64,000 bases of DNA from Streptomyces cirratus (GCF_014650775.1 NZ_BMVP01000004.1:496001-560000), one strand, 5' to 3'. Counted from the first letter of the stretch, positions 16,503-25,284 are shown. Program-made: numbers and translations. The notes: generated by a model not told the origin, from the letters alone.

Positions 16503-17792
16503 TCAGACGGCTTCGGCGACGGTTTCCTCATCGGCGTCCGCGGAGTACAGCCGCGCGCAGCCGGCCAGGGCCACGGCCAGGAGTCCGGCGGCCACGGCCA
16601 GCGCGGGGCGCGCGCCCCAGACGGTCCAGGCGGCGCCGAAGCCGAGGGAGGCGGCGAACCGGGCGACGGCCTGCCCGGTCTGGACCAGGGCGAGGCCTCC
16701 CCCGCGGTGCTCTGCGGGCACCACGGCGGCCGCGGCCGCCATGAGCACCCCGTCGGTGGCGGCGTAGAACGTGCCGTGCAGCAGCAGCACCGCGTACGGC
16801 AGCGCGGGGTGTGTGCCGCCGGTCAGCAGCAGCCCGTAGGCGGCGAGCAGCGCGAGGTGGCCGCCGAGGAAGACGCGGCGGCGCCCGACGCGGTCGGCGA
16901 GCCGGCCCAGCGGCAGCGCGAGGAGGAGGAACGCGGCGGCGGTGCCCAGTGGCAGCAGGGCGAACCAGCGGTCGGGGAAGTGGCCGGCCCGCTGGAGCAG
17001 CAGGAAGACGAAGGCGTCGCTGACGGTGCACAGGCCCAGGAGCAGCGCGGCGAGGGTGATGCGGCGCAGTCCGGTGCCGCGCAGCAGCCCGACGGAGGCC
17101 CTCAGCGAGACGGGGGCCGCGTCGGCGGCCGGCCGGGTCCGGCGGCCTGGCACGAAGAGCACCAGGACGAGCACGCCGAGGGCGGCCACGCAGGCGCTGA
17201 CGGTGAAGACGGCGTCGTAGCCATCGGCGGCGCCGCGCAGGATGAGGAAGGCCAGCAGCGGGCCGATGAGTGCGCCCGCCGTGTCCATGGCCCGGTGCAC
17301 GCCGAAGGCCCGCCCGCGTTCGGCGGGGGCGGCGGCCAGCGAGATCAGGGCGTCTCGCGGCGCGGTGCGCAGGCCCTTGCCGGTGCGGTCCAGGGCGAGC
17401 ACCGCTCCGATGGCGGGCAGGGTGTGCGCGAGCAGCAGCAGCGGTTTGCACAGGGCGGAGAGCCCGTAGCCGATCCCCGCGAGGGCCTTGTGCCGGCCGA
17501 GGCGGTCGCCGAGGTGCCCTCCGGTGAGCCGGACCAGGGCGCTGACCCCGTTGTAGAGGCCGTCGAGGAGTCCGAAGCCGAGGGGGGTGAGGCCCAGTCC
17601 GGCGACGAGGTAGAGCGGGAGCACGGCCGTGACCATCTCGGAGGAGACGTCGGTGATCAGGCTGACCGTACCGAGGGCGAGGACCGTGGGCGCGAGCGCG
17701 GCGCGCCGCCCCGGGCCGGTGCCCGGGACGACGGCCTGCGGCTCGGGGGTCACGGCGGGCGCGGGAGTACCGCGACTGTCCGCAACGTACAT
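16503..17792 (-). CDS. MFS transporter
   Basis: 429 aa with 12 predicted TM segments. The conserved loop GGHLGDRLGRHKALAGIGYG lies after TM2 and a second PLGRLADRVGRRRVFLGG after TM8, plus DRTGKGLRTAPRDALI, as in the drug/proton antiporter-like group. The ATG at 17792 is 2 bp past the stop of the upstream phosphoesterase, so translation is coupled. The reading frame is open upstream to 18839, but that part is antisense shadow within the phosphoesterase gene. Export of a phosphorylated or cleaved compound made with the phosphoesterase is possible but speculative. Confidence 0.88.
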   Translation of the reverse strand: MYVADSRGTPAPAVTPEPQAVVPGTGPGRRAALAPTVLALGTVSLITDVSSEMVTAVLPLYLVAGLGLTPLGFGLLDGLYNGVSALVRLTGGHLGDRLGRHKALAGIGYGLSALCKPLLLLAHTLPAIGAVLALDRTGKGLRTAPRDALISLAAAPAERGRAFGVHRAMDTAGALIGPLLAFLILRGAADGYDAVFTVSACVAALGVLVLVLFVPGRRTRPAADAAPVSLRASVGLLRGTGLRRITLAALLLGLCTVSDAFVFLLLQRAGHFPDRWFALLPLGTAAAFLLLALPLGRLADRVGRRRVFLGGHLALLAAYGLLLTGGTHPALPYAVLLLHGTFYAATDGVLMAAAAAVVPAEHRGGGLALVQTGQAVARFAASLGFGAAWTVWGARPALAVAAGLLAVALAGCARLYSADADEETVAEAV

Positions 17793-17794
17793 GG

Positions 17795-18688
17795 TCAGGA
17801 GGTCCAGATCCCCGTGATGTCCTTGGCGGTGGCGGCGTTCCCGGCGTGGGTGCTCAGGCCGGCCAGGCCTTCGAGGGTGCGCAGCACGTCGTAGTGGTTG
17901 TAGGTGGTGGAGGAGGTGCTGCCCGGGGTGACGGGCTGGCCGTAGAGCACGGTCGGGATCTTGTTGCCGGCGAGCCGGTTGTCCTCGTCGAAGGTGACGA
18001 CCAGCAGGCTGTTGTGGGTCTTGGCCCAGTCCGCGTAGGCCTTGAGGTTGTTCTTGAGCCAGGTGTCGCCGGTGCCGACGGAGCAGTCGTGCATGTCGTT
18101 GCAGAGGTTCGGGACGACGAAGGACATTTTGGGGAGGGTGGTGAAGTCCGTCGGGAACTGGGTCATGGTCTTCGCGGTGCTGGTGGGCACGTTGGAGAAG
18201 GCGAACCAGGGGTTGTGCTTGCGGGCGTAGTTGCCGCTGCTGCACGTGGTGGAGCCCTGGCTTGGGAGGGTCTCGTTGTAGCTGGTCCAGCTCTTGCCGG
18301 CGGCTATCAGCTCGGAGGCCAGGTTGGGCGCGGAGCTGAACGCGGGGGTGTAACAGCTGTCGTCCGTGACGCCCTGGTTGGAGCCGGAGAACAGCTGGAG
18401 GTAGTTGGGCTGGCTGGGGTGGGTGACGCCGAAGGAGTTGGTGAGGTTGGCGCCCCCGGTCTTGAGGGAGTTGATGTAGGGGGCGCTGGAGCTGCCGATG
18501 ACCTGGTTGTAGGCGTGGTTCTCGAAGACCGCGACGACGATGTGGTCGGGGGCCGGCAGCCCCGCCGCGTGGGCGGGCTGGGCGGCCGCTCCGATGCCGG
18601 CCCACAGGGCGGCGCCGGCGGCGGTTACACCGAAGGCGGTGGCGAGGGCGGTCTTGCGACGGGGACGTGAAAGGGGCATGCCAAACAC
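17795..18688 (-). CDS. Secreted phosphoesterase (acid phosphatase/phospholipase C superfamily)
   Basis: 297 aa. The GTG start has GGAGG eight bases upstream; the N-terminus SRPRRKTALATAFGVTAAG is a Sec-like signal ending near AHA. The mature enzyme carries the phosphoesterase (PF04185-type) motifs: HIVVAVFENHAYNQ with the metal-binding Glu/Asn, THPSQPNY, LVVTFDEDN and YNHYDVLRTLE. It should hydrolyse phosphomonoesters or phosphodiesters outside the cell. It heads a leftward operon with the MFS and beta-propeller genes. Phosphate control (PHO boxes) was not evident in the ~250-bp upstream region. Confidence 0.85.
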   Translation of the reverse strand: MFGMPLSRPRRKTALATAFGVTAAGAALWAGIGAAAQPAHAAGLPAPDHIVVAVFENHAYNQVIGSSSAPYINSLKTGGANLTNSFGVTHPSQPNYLQLFSGSNQGVTDDSCYTPAFSSAPNLASELIAAGKSWTSYNETLPSQGSTTCSSGNYARKHNPWFAFSNVPTSTAKTMTQFPTDFTTLPKMSFVVPNLCNDMHDCSVGTGDTWLKNNLKAYADWAKTHNSLLVVTFDEDNRLAGNKIPTVLYGQPVTPGSTSSTTYNHYDVLRTLEGLAGLSTHAGNAATAKDITGIWTS

Positions 18689-18944
18689 GGTTTCTACCTC
18701 CGGGCGCGGGGGGACTTGGGGCGGCGCGGAGGCAACATACCCAGGGGCATGTGCATGGGCCAGGGATACTTGGCGAACAGAACGGTAACTCCGGCCTCCA
18801 TCTTAGCCCCGGGCAATGGCATGGCCCCGGGAATGCCAAGAGAAGGCAAAATGAGGAACCAACAGGTAGTTTCGTTCATCATTCGAACGGAAGCAGTCCC
18901 ACCCCGCCCCGACGGGGCAGTACCAGCCGGAGAAGCCACCGCAC

Positions 18945-20399
18945 ATGTCGTACTCACCCGACGGGCAGCCGTACCAGCCGCCGTACCGGCCGGAAGGACA
19001 GCAACCGCAGCCACCACAGCCGCCGTACGGGCAGCAGCAGGGCCGGGGCCAGGGCGGTCAGCAGGGCCAGGGCCGTCAGCAGCGTCCGCAGCAGCAGTAC
19101 GGCAACCCGCAGGGGTACGGCCGGCCGGCCGGCCAGGGCTATGACCAGCAGGGGTACGACCAGCGCGGATACGGGCAGCAGGGTTACGGCCAGCAGCCGC
19201 CCCCGCAGCGCGGGCCGTCCCCGTACGAGCAGCAGCCCCAGTACCACCGGCCCGACCAGCAGGGGCAGCAGTACGACGAGCAGTACGACCAGACCCGGGC
19301 GTACGAGACGTACGGCGAGCCTCCGTACGAGGAGGAGCCCCCGCGCCGCAAGTCCAAGGTCAAGCGCTGGCTGATCGCCGGTACCACCGTCCTCGCCCTC
19401 GCGGGTGTCGCGGCCCTGGTGATGAGCCACTTCGACATACCTCCTTTCAGCGACAAGGGGCAGGCGGTCAGCTTCGGCGGGGCCAAGCCCGGCGCCGCCG
19501 GCGAGGCCCCCAAGCCGGCGGCGAACTCGAAGATGTCGATGCCGACGAACCCGACGGCCGTCTTCAAGAACGAGTCGACCCTCTCCGACGGCACCCACGT
19601 GGCCGTCACCACGCTCGACGGCAAGAAGTCGGGCTTCAAGGGGAAGGTCTGGGTCTGGGCTCCGAAGGAGTACAACGACCCCAAGTTCGCCAAGAGCGGC
19701 TTCCCGGTCATGATCGCGCTGCCCGGTGGCTCCGGCTTCCCGGTGAACTACTGGATGGGCGCCGACCTCAAGCTCCAGGCCAGCATCAGCAAGTGGTACA
19801 GCGAGGGCAAGAGCAAGCCCTTCATCCTGGCCATGCCGGTGCTCAACCCTGAGGGCGAGCAGTCGAACAAGTACTGGGACGCCTCGGACATCCCCGGCCA
19901 GCCCAAGATGGGCACCTGGCTGACCGACGACGTCCCGGACCTGATGCGGGAGAACTTCCGCACGATCAAGTCGCGCGACGGCTGGGCTTTCATGGGCTCC
20001 TCCACGGGCGGCTTCGCGAGCCTCAAGGCCGTGCTCAAGTACCCGGAGAAGTTCAAGGCCGCCATCTGCTCGGGACCGGACATCGTGCCCGACTCCTTGA
20101 TGTGGAAGGGCCACGAGAAGGAGAAGGCGGAGAACAACCCGGAGCTGCTGGCGAAGCAGCTCATCGACAAGAAGGGCAGCCCGGACGTCTACCTCGCCTT
20201 CCAGGTCGGCGACAACGAGAACAACAAGAGAACCCTCCCCGACGTGCAGAAGTTCATCGCCACCTACGGCAAGGGACCGATCCACACCAGCCTGAGGGTC
20301 ATCGCGGGCGGCGAGCACAACGCCAAGACATACGTGCCGAACATGGGCGAAGGCCCCATCGAGTTCATCAGCAAGGTCATGGAGGGCCCCGTCGAATGA
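18945..20399 (+). CDS. Membrane-anchored esterase with long Gln/Pro/Tyr-rich N-terminus
   Basis: 484 aa in three parts. Residues 1-135 are a low-complexity cytoplasmic segment of PYQPP, GYDQQ and GYGQQ units. A TM helix spans ~142-160, after KSKVKRW. Residues ~200-484 form an extracytoplasmic alpha/beta-hydrolase of the putative-esterase (PF00756, Esterase D/antigen 85-like) type. The nucleophile is Ser353 in MGSSTGGFASL, with ALPGGSGFPVNYW near the oxyanion hole and the catalytic His in AGGEHNAKTYV. GGAGAAG precedes the ATG. Similarity to mycolyltransferase-like esterases is structural only. The sticky N-terminus resembles prion-like or cytoskeleton-binding sequences and may localise the enzyme. 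Confidence 0.85.
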   Translation: MSYSPDGQPYQPPYRPEGQQPQPPQPPYGQQQGRGQGGQQGQGRQQRPQQQYGNPQGYGRPAGQGYDQQGYDQRGYGQQGYGQQPPPQRGPSPYEQQPQYHRPDQQGQQYDEQYDQTRAYETYGEPPYEEEPPRRKSKVKRWLIAGTTVLALAGVAALVMSHFDIPPFSDKGQAVSFGGAKPGAAGEAPKPAANSKMSMPTNPTAVFKNESTLSDGTHVAVTTLDGKKSGFKGKVWVWAPKEYNDPKFAKSGFPVMIALPGGSGFPVNYWMGADLKLQASISKWYSEGKSKPFILAMPVLNPEGEQSNKYWDASDIPGQPKMGTWLTDDVPDLMRENFRTIKSRDGWAFMGSSTGGFASLKAVLKYPEKFKAAICSGPDIVPDSLMWKGHEKEKAENNPELLAKQLIDKKGSPDVYLAFQVGDNENNKRTLPDVQKFIATYGKGPIHTSLRVIAGGEHNAKTYVPNMGEGPIEFISKVMEGPVE

Positions 20400-20420
20400 C
20401 GGGGCCGGGTGCCCGGCGGC

Positions 20421-21866
20421 CTACGGGGTGAACCCCACGGCCCGCCGAGCGTCCCGCTCCTCCCGCTGCGGCCCGCCGAACACCTTCGGCGGGCCGTTGC
20501 CGTCCCACGGAGCCCATCCCGGGTCTCCGGCGACGGCGAACCGGACCCAGGCCGCGTGCATCTCGTCGGCCAGTGCCTGCGGTGCGTCCGGCCCCGCGAG
20601 CCACGCCGACTCCGGCTTGTGAAGGGTGTCGAAGACGAAGCCCAGCTCCAGCGCGTGGCAGGCGCCGAGGCCCGGCACACCGCTGGGCCAGCGGAACTCG
20701 TACAGGTGCGTCGGGGCGGCCCTGCGGGCTGCGGCGAGCCGGCGCAGCGGATCGCGCAGCAGCCGGTCGGTGAGCAGGTGCCCGGCGAGGTCGGCGGGAC
20801 CCGCCCCGGGCAGGGCGGCGCGCAGCGCCCGTACGGCGGCGCGGTCCTTGCCGCTGCGGACGCGGGCCAGTTCCACCGCGAGCGGGCCCATCCGGTCCAG
20901 CAGCCGCATCGCCCCGGTGGGCGCGAGCCAGAGCCGGTGTTCCTCGGCGGTCCAGCCGAGCAGCAGCGGCACGGCGCGGGCAGCCGCGGCCGCCGCCGGA
21001 TCCCCGGGCAGCGAGTCGGGGTCGGCTACCAGGCCGAAGGCGGGGCCGCCGACCGGACCCGAGCGGCGCAGCACGGCTGCCTGTGCGGCCAGCAGGTCCG
21101 GCAGGGCGGCGGCGGTGAAGGCCTTCGCGGTGGCGGGCACCTTGAGCAGCGAGGCCATCCTGCGGACCACCGGGCGGGCCCGCTCGTGGGGGAGCACCTC
21201 GGGCGGGCCGCTCTGCATGACGGCGCGCGCGAACAGCCCGGCGGCGCGGGGGGCGGCCAGCAGGGCGCCGACGCTGATGGCGCCGGCGGACTCCCCGAAG
21301 ACGGTGACGCGGCCGGGATCGCCGCCGAAGGCCTCGATGTTGTCCCGGACCCAGGCGAGGGCGGTGATCTGGTCCAGCAGGCCCCGGTTGGCGGGGGCGT
21401 CGGGGAAGACGCCGTAGCCCAGCACGCCGAGCCGGTAGTTGACCGAGACCAGGACGACCCCGTCCCGGGCGAAGGCCGATCCGTCGTACACGGGCACGGC
21501 GGAGGACCCCCGGGTGAGGGCGCCTCCGTGGATCCACACCATGACCGGCAGCGCGGCCCCGGGTGACGGGTCCGGGGTCCACACGTTGAGGTTCAGGCAG
21601 TCGTCTCCCGGGATCTCCGGGTCGGGGAGCAGCGCCGCGTACCGGCCCGGGTAGGGCACCTTGGGGGCGGTGGGCCCGAAGTCGCCCGCATCGCGTACGC
21701 CGTCCCAGGCGGCGGGCGGCCGGGGCGCGGCGAACCGGAGGGCTCCGACGGGCGGGGCGGCGTAGGGGATGCCGCGGAAGACGCGGATGCCGCCCTCCTC
21801 CAGCCGGCCCTCGACGACGCCGTACCGGGTGCCGACCCGGGGCCGGGTGCCGCCCGCTGAACTCAT
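20421..21866 (-). CDS. Type-B carboxylesterase/lipase
   Basis: 481 aa. It begins MSSAGGTRPRVG after a perfect AGGAGGT ribosome site. The family motifs are complete: VFRGIPYAAPPVG, EDCLNLN-like DDCLNLNVW, oxyanion-hole WIHGGALTRG, nucleophile Ser193 in FGESAGAISVG, and His in LGACHALELGFVF. It hydrolyses carboxyl esters in the cytoplasm; no signal peptide is visible. The open frame upstream to 22391 lies antisense to the small secreted gene at 21994 and is not part of this gene. It converges with the esterase at 18945, with 21 bp between stops. Confidence 0.92.
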   Translation of the reverse strand: MSSAGGTRPRVGTRYGVVEGRLEEGGIRVFRGIPYAAPPVGALRFAAPRPPAAWDGVRDAGDFGPTAPKVPYPGRYAALLPDPEIPGDDCLNLNVWTPDPSPGAALPVMVWIHGGALTRGSSAVPVYDGSAFARDGVVLVSVNYRLGVLGYGVFPDAPANRGLLDQITALAWVRDNIEAFGGDPGRVTVFGESAGAISVGALLAAPRAAGLFARAVMQSGPPEVLPHERARPVVRRMASLLKVPATAKAFTAAALPDLLAAQAAVLRRSGPVGGPAFGLVADPDSLPGDPAAAAAARAVPLLLGWTAEEHRLWLAPTGAMRLLDRMGPLAVELARVRSGKDRAAVRALRAALPGAGPADLAGHLLTDRLLRDPLRRLAAARRAAPTHLYEFRWPSGVPGLGACHALELGFVFDTLHKPESAWLAGPDAPQALADEMHAAWVRFAVAGDPGWAPWDGNGPPKVFGGPQREERDARRAVGFTP

Positions 21867-21993
21867 CGTGACCTCCTGGAGGCGTCTTCCCGTCGCGGGA
21901 GGCGCCGGAGCCGGCGCTGCGGGCACGGTCGCACACCCGCCCGAAGGGTGACAAGGCGTGACCCGGTCCGGTGCGCCGCGGGTTGGACCCGTC

Positions 21994-22341
21994 ATGCGAG
22001 CCATGTCGATCGACCGCACCCTTCGAAGCGTCGTCCGGACGGGCGTGGTGCCCGTCCTGCTGTTGGCGGCCACCGCGGCCTCGGGCACCGCGGCGGCGGC
22101 CGCGGGACCCGACTTCCAGTACGTCGGCCAGGACGACAGGGTCCACGGCCTGAGCGCGCCGCGCGGCTGCGTGGCGGCGGAGGGGGGCGGTGGCCGGGCG
22201 GTCACCAACCACGGCCGGGCCACCGCGACCCTGTACCGGGAGCCGCACTGTGCGGGCGCTCCGGTGGCGGTGCTGCGGCCCGGGACGGTCACCCCGGTCC
22301 GGCCGTACTTCGCGTCCGTGCGTTTTTCCGTCACCAGGTAG
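21994..22341 (+). CDS. Small secreted protein of unknown function
   Basis: 115 aa from ATG 21994 (GTG 21958 and ATG 22003 are alternatives; none has a strong ribosome site). A Sec signal (VVRTGVVPVLLLAATAASG, ending AAAA) precedes a ~75-residue mature domain: PDFQYVGQDDRVHGLSAPRGCV, AVTNHGRATATLYREPHCAG, PVAVLRPGTVTP, FASVRFSV. Two cysteines and the alternating beta pattern suggest a small disulfide-bonded beta fold similar to secreted crystallin/I36-type proteins. It lies 93 bp upstream of the chaplin on the same strand. Confidence 0.6.
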   Translation: MRAMSIDRTLRSVVRTGVVPVLLLAATAASGTAAAAAGPDFQYVGQDDRVHGLSAPRGCVAAEGGGGRAVTNHGRATATLYREPHCAGAPVAVLRPGTVTPVRPYFASVRFSVTR

Positions 22342-22434
22342 GAGCAGCGGCCGTGACCCCTCGGCGGCCACGGCGTTGTATGCCATGTCAAATGCCGCAG
22401 CTCTGCGGCGATCCAATCTCACGAGGAGATCTTG

Positions 22435-22713
22435 ATGTCGCGTATCGCGAAGGCATTCGCCATCACCGCTGTCGCCGGTACCGCCGTGGCGGCCGGTGCG
22501 GGTCTGGCCGTCGCCGATGCCGGAGCGCACGGTGCGGCGATCGGCTCCCCCGGTGTCCTGTCGGGCAACCTGGTCCAGGTCCCCGTGCACGTCCCGGTCA
22601 ACGTCTGCGGCAACACCGTGAACGTGATCGCCCTGCTCAACCCGGCGTTCGGCAACACCTGCGTCAACGCGTCGGGTGGCGACGAGCACCACACCGAGGG
22701 CTACGGCGAGTGA
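22435..22713 (+). CDS. Chaplin (short, hydrophobic surface protein)
   Basis: 92 aa. Short chaplins are secreted and assemble into amyloid fibrils that coat aerial hyphae and spores. After a signal peptide (residues 1-28) comes the chaplin domain: GSPGVLSGNLVQVPVHVPVNVCGNTVNVIALLNPAFGNTCVN, with the two conserved cysteines that form the loop disulfide. A short acidic/His tail (GGDEHHTEGYGE) is added and is unusual for the short class. GAGGAG sits before the ATG; a TTG one codon earlier is less likely. Confidence 0.95.
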   Translation: MSRIAKAFAITAVAGTAVAAGAGLAVADAGAHGAAIGSPGVLSGNLVQVPVHVPVNVCGNTVNVIALLNPAFGNTCVNASGGDEHHTEGYGE

Positions 22714-22743
22714 TCGTCCGCCGTTGAGCACGACCGAGTGAAG

Positions 22744-22773
22744 AGGGGCCCCCGCCGGACGGCGGGGGCCCCT
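22744..22773. terminator. Strong bidirectional terminator between chaplin and second tyrosinase gene
   Basis: AGGGGCCCCCGCC (22744-22756) and GGCGGGGGCCCCT (22761-22773) form a perfect 13-bp stem with a 4-base loop, 30 bp past the chaplin stop and 50 bp past the stop of the convergent tyrosinase gene. Confidence 0.85.
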
Positions 22774-22822
22774 TCGGTATGTGTACGGGCGGGTGTGCGG
22801 GTCGGTACGTGGACGAGGTGCG

Positions 22823-23686
22823 TCACTCGTAGCGGTACTGGCCCTGGTGACGGAGCATCTCGCGCGGCGTGACGTTCCACGGCGGCATCGGCTCGTCCAG
22901 GGCGATCACCCGGCCGTGCTGGAGGTCGCCCGGCGGGGGCGGCTGCGCGGGCAGGTAGCCGGAGTCCGGGTGCCTTTGCTGCCAGCGGTCCCAGACCAGG
23001 TCCACGAAGGCGTGGTGCAGCCAGAACACCGGGTCGTTGGGGGCGGTGCCGCCCGTCATATGGCCGCCGATCCACTGGTGGACCTTGTTGTGGTTGCGCC
23101 AGCGCTCGCTCTTCGGTGCGGCCCAGCCCTCCAGCTTGTTGCGGAAGCCGCCACCCTGCGCGGTGGAGTCCCAGGGCGCGGCGTCGTAGGTGGGGTCGTC
23201 GACCGCCCACTGGAGTTCGGCCTTGGTGGGGAGCTTGATCGGGGTCTGGGGGCGGCCCAGGTTGCGGGTGAGGTAGCGGGCCTCGGAGACCCCGACGGTC
23301 ACGGTCCAGTTGCCCTTCCCGTAGGCGAAGGGGCCGGTCATGACCTGGTGGTCGCCCTCGCGTCCGGTGCCGCCGAGGAAGTCCTCGGCCCACAGGGAGG
23401 AGGCGGGGCTGTTGTCGGTGGTCCAGTCCCAGTACGGGATGGAGACGCCGGCGTCGAGGGAGCGCAGCTGCGTCTCGAACTCCAGCAGGAAGCGCCGGTG
23501 CCAGGGGAAGAAGGAGGGGGACATGTGTCCGACGCGCAGCTTGCGGTCCCGGTCCGGGACGAAGTACTTGCCGTGGGTGCGGACGAACTGGTCGTAGGTG
23601 CCGTTGCGCTTGAGCTCCAGTACCGCCGCCGTGAACCGCTGCTTCTGGGCGCGGGTCAGGTCCTTCTGGTTCTGCCGGGTGTACAA
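22823..23686 (-). CDS. Second tyrosinase (MelD2-type)
   Basis: 287 aa, TTG start with AGGAG nine bases upstream. All copper ligands are kept: His38, His54, His63 at CuA and the NHNKVHQWIGG and FWLHHAFVDLVW pair at CuB. It differs from the first copy by several short insertions (PDRDRKLR, SERWRNHNK, PPPPGDLQHGRVIAL) and ends in a normal YRYE tail. Many Streptomyces carry such a second, more divergent operon (melD1-melD2). It is co-transcribed with the chaperone gene 16 bp upstream. Substrate preference may differ from MelC2, but this is inference. Confidence 0.93.
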   Translation of the reverse strand: MYTRQNQKDLTRAQKQRFTAAVLELKRNGTYDQFVRTHGKYFVPDRDRKLRVGHMSPSFFPWHRRFLLEFETQLRSLDAGVSIPYWDWTTDNSPASSLWAEDFLGGTGREGDHQVMTGPFAYGKGNWTVTVGVSEARYLTRNLGRPQTPIKLPTKAELQWAVDDPTYDAAPWDSTAQGGGFRNKLEGWAAPKSERWRNHNKVHQWIGGHMTGGTAPNDPVFWLHHAFVDLVWDRWQQRHPDSGYLPAQPPPPGDLQHGRVIALDEPMPPWNVTPREMLRHQGQYRYE

Positions 23687-23702
23687 GGCGGGACTCCTGC
23701 CG

Positions 23703-24071
23703 TCAGCCGTGGTGGGGGGCGGCCATGGCCAGTTGCGTGGTGCCCAGCTCGTCCACGGCCGCGCGGGCCAGCTCCAGCGGGCTCGCGTAGGACTGGAAGT
23801 GGTTGATCCCGCTCAGGTAGCTGCCGTCGGCCCGGCGCATCACGTGCAGGGGCCTCCCGTCGATGCGTACCGCGGCAGCGACCGGGTCGATGCTGATGTG
23901 GCGGCCGCGGTACGACTCCTCCACCAGCGGGGCCGGGGTGAGCGTCTGGCGGGGGCGGCGGGCGCGCAGGACGGGGCCCAGTGCGGCGGCCGTTCCGGCG
24001 AGCACCGCCGCGGTGAAGGCCGAACGGAGGACCGCGCGACGGGTGAGTGGTGCGGCGGATGCTGCGTACAT
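23703..24071 (-). CDS. Second tyrosinase co-factor (MelC1/MelD1-type chaperone)
   Basis: 122 aa with a twin-arginine signal (PLTRRAVLRSAFTAAV). The mature domain keeps the MelC1 core: YRGRHISIDP, VRIDGRPLHVMRRADGSYLSG, NHFQSYASPLELARAAVDEL. It lacks the His-rich loop of the first copy apart from a terminal PHHG. It should load copper into, and carry out, the tyrosinase encoded next to it at 22823-23686. The promoter region lies between 24072 and the terminator at 24131. Confidence 0.9.
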   Translation of the reverse strand: MYAASAAPLTRRAVLRSAFTAAVLAGTAAALGPVLRARRPRQTLTPAPLVEESYRGRHISIDPVAAAVRIDGRPLHVMRRADGSYLSGINHFQSYASPLELARAAVDELGTTQLAMAAPHHG

Positions 24072-24130
24072 GCGTTCTCCTCGCTCGATGGCCCGTGCTA
24101 CGCGGTCTAACGCGGTCCGGCGGACGAGGT

Positions 24131-24160
24131 CACCCCTGGGGTACGAGTACCCCAGGGGTG
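24131..24160 (-). terminator. Terminator of the acyl-CoA dehydrogenase operon
   Basis: CACCCCTGGGGTAC and GTACCCCAGGGGTG form a near-continuous palindrome (24131-24144 and 24147-24160). It starts 11 bp after the stop of the leftward acyl-CoA dehydrogenase gene and separates that operon from the second tyrosinase operon. Confidence 0.75.
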
Positions 24161-24171
24161 CGGGGAACGGT

Positions 24172-25284
24172 CTACGGCGCGGGGAGCTCGGCGAAGTCGG
24201 CGACGAGGCTGCGGTGGTGGCCGGCCGTCCCCAGGACGGCCGAGTCGGCCTTGGCCCGCTTGAGGTACAGGTGCGCCGGGTGCTCCCAGGTCATCCCGGT
24301 CCCGCCGTGCAACTGGACGCACTCCTCGGCGGCCCGCACCGCGACCCCGGAGCAGTAGGCCTGGGCGACGGCGATCGTCAGCGGTGCGTCGGCGGTGCCG
24401 GTCGCGAGGGCGTCGGCGGCCGCGCGCGCCGCTGCCCTCGCGGAGGCGACGTCGAGCCAGAGCCGGGCGAGGCGGTGCTTGAGCGCCTGGAAGGAGCCGA
24501 TGGGCCGGTTGAACTGGTGGCGGGTGCGGACGTGGGCCACCGTCTCGGTCAGGCACCACTCGGCGATGCCCACCTGCTCGGAGGCGAGCAGCCCGGCCCC
24601 CGAGAGCAGTGCCCCGGCGACGGCGGCCCGCGCGGTGGCGGGATCGGCGAGGCGGGTCCCGCGGGCGCCGTCGAGGCGGACGGTGGCGAGCGGGCGGGTC
24701 AGGTCCAGCGGGACCAGCGGCGTGAGGGAGACCTCCGCCGCCGGCACGGCGTACAGGCCGGTGTCGGCCGGTACGAGCAGCACGTCGGCGGCCACCGCGT
24801 CGGCCACGAACCCCACGGAGCCGCTCAGCACCCCGCCGCCCGCGTCCCGTACGGGCGACGGCAGCGGTGCGCCGGGGGCGAGGGTCAGCGGCACGGCCGG
24901 TACGCACACCTGCCGCCCGGAGGCCACCTCGCGCAGCAGCGCGGTCACTTCGGCGGAGGAAGGGTCGCAGCCGAGCAGGATCTCCGTCGCGAGGACCCCG
25001 CTGGTCAGGTACGGGACGGGCGCCACGGCCCGGCCCAGCTCCTCCAGCACCACCGCCGCCTCTCGGTGGCCCGCGCCCTGGCCGCCGAGCTTCTCCGGAA
25101 CGAGCAGTCCGGCGGCCCCGATCCCGGTGCCGAGGGTCTGCCACAGCTCGGGGTCGTGGGGCCGGCCGCTCTCGACCCGGGCGAGGACCGCCGCGGGCGG
25201 GCACCGGTCGGCCAGCAGGGCCCGTACCGCGGAGCGCAGTTCCTCCTCCGTCTCGGAGTAGAGCAGGTCGAAGGGTGCGCTCAT
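24172..25284 (-). CDS. Acyl-CoA dehydrogenase (smaller subunit type)
   Basis: 370 aa, FAD-dependent. The N-terminal domain has LLYSETEEELRSAVRALL and GAAGLLVPEKLGGQGAGHREAAVVLEELG; the C-terminal domain has RHQFNRPIGSFQALKHRLARLW and CVQLHGGTGMTWEHPAHLYLKRA. The catalytic Glu of classical family members is not obvious, as in the non-catalytic halves of heteromeric FadE dehydrogenases. Its start overlaps by 4 bp (ATGA) the stop of another acyl-CoA dehydrogenase, so the two probably form an alpha2beta2 enzyme like those for steroid or branched-chain acyl-CoA in actinomycetes. Confidence 0.9.
   Translation of the reverse strand: MSAPFDLLYSETEEELRSAVRALLADRCPPAAVLARVESGRPHDPELWQTLGTGIGAAGLLVPEKLGGQGAGHREAAVVLEELGRAVAPVPYLTSGVLATEILLGCDPSSAEVTALLREVASGRQVCVPAVPLTLAPGAPLPSPVRDAGGGVLSGSVGFVADAVAADVLLVPADTGLYAVPAAEVSLTPLVPLDLTRPLATVRLDGARGTRLADPATARAAVAGALLSGAGLLASEQVGIAEWCLTETVAHVRTRHQFNRPIGSFQALKHRLARLWLDVASARAAARAAADALATGTADAPLTIAVAQAYCSGVAVRAAEECVQLHGGTGMTWEHPAHLYLKRAKADSAVLGTAGHHRSLVADFAELPAP

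Noticed and set aside
16503..18839. 778-codon fused frame
   Set aside because: The 5' half is antisense-frame reading of the phosphoesterase gene; the MFS start at 17792 is 2 bp past the phosphoesterase stop.
10065..24071. A secondary-metabolite gene cluster
   Set aside because: No PKS, NRPS, terpene or RiPP core enzyme; the MFS, hydrolase and tyrosinase genes are separate units.
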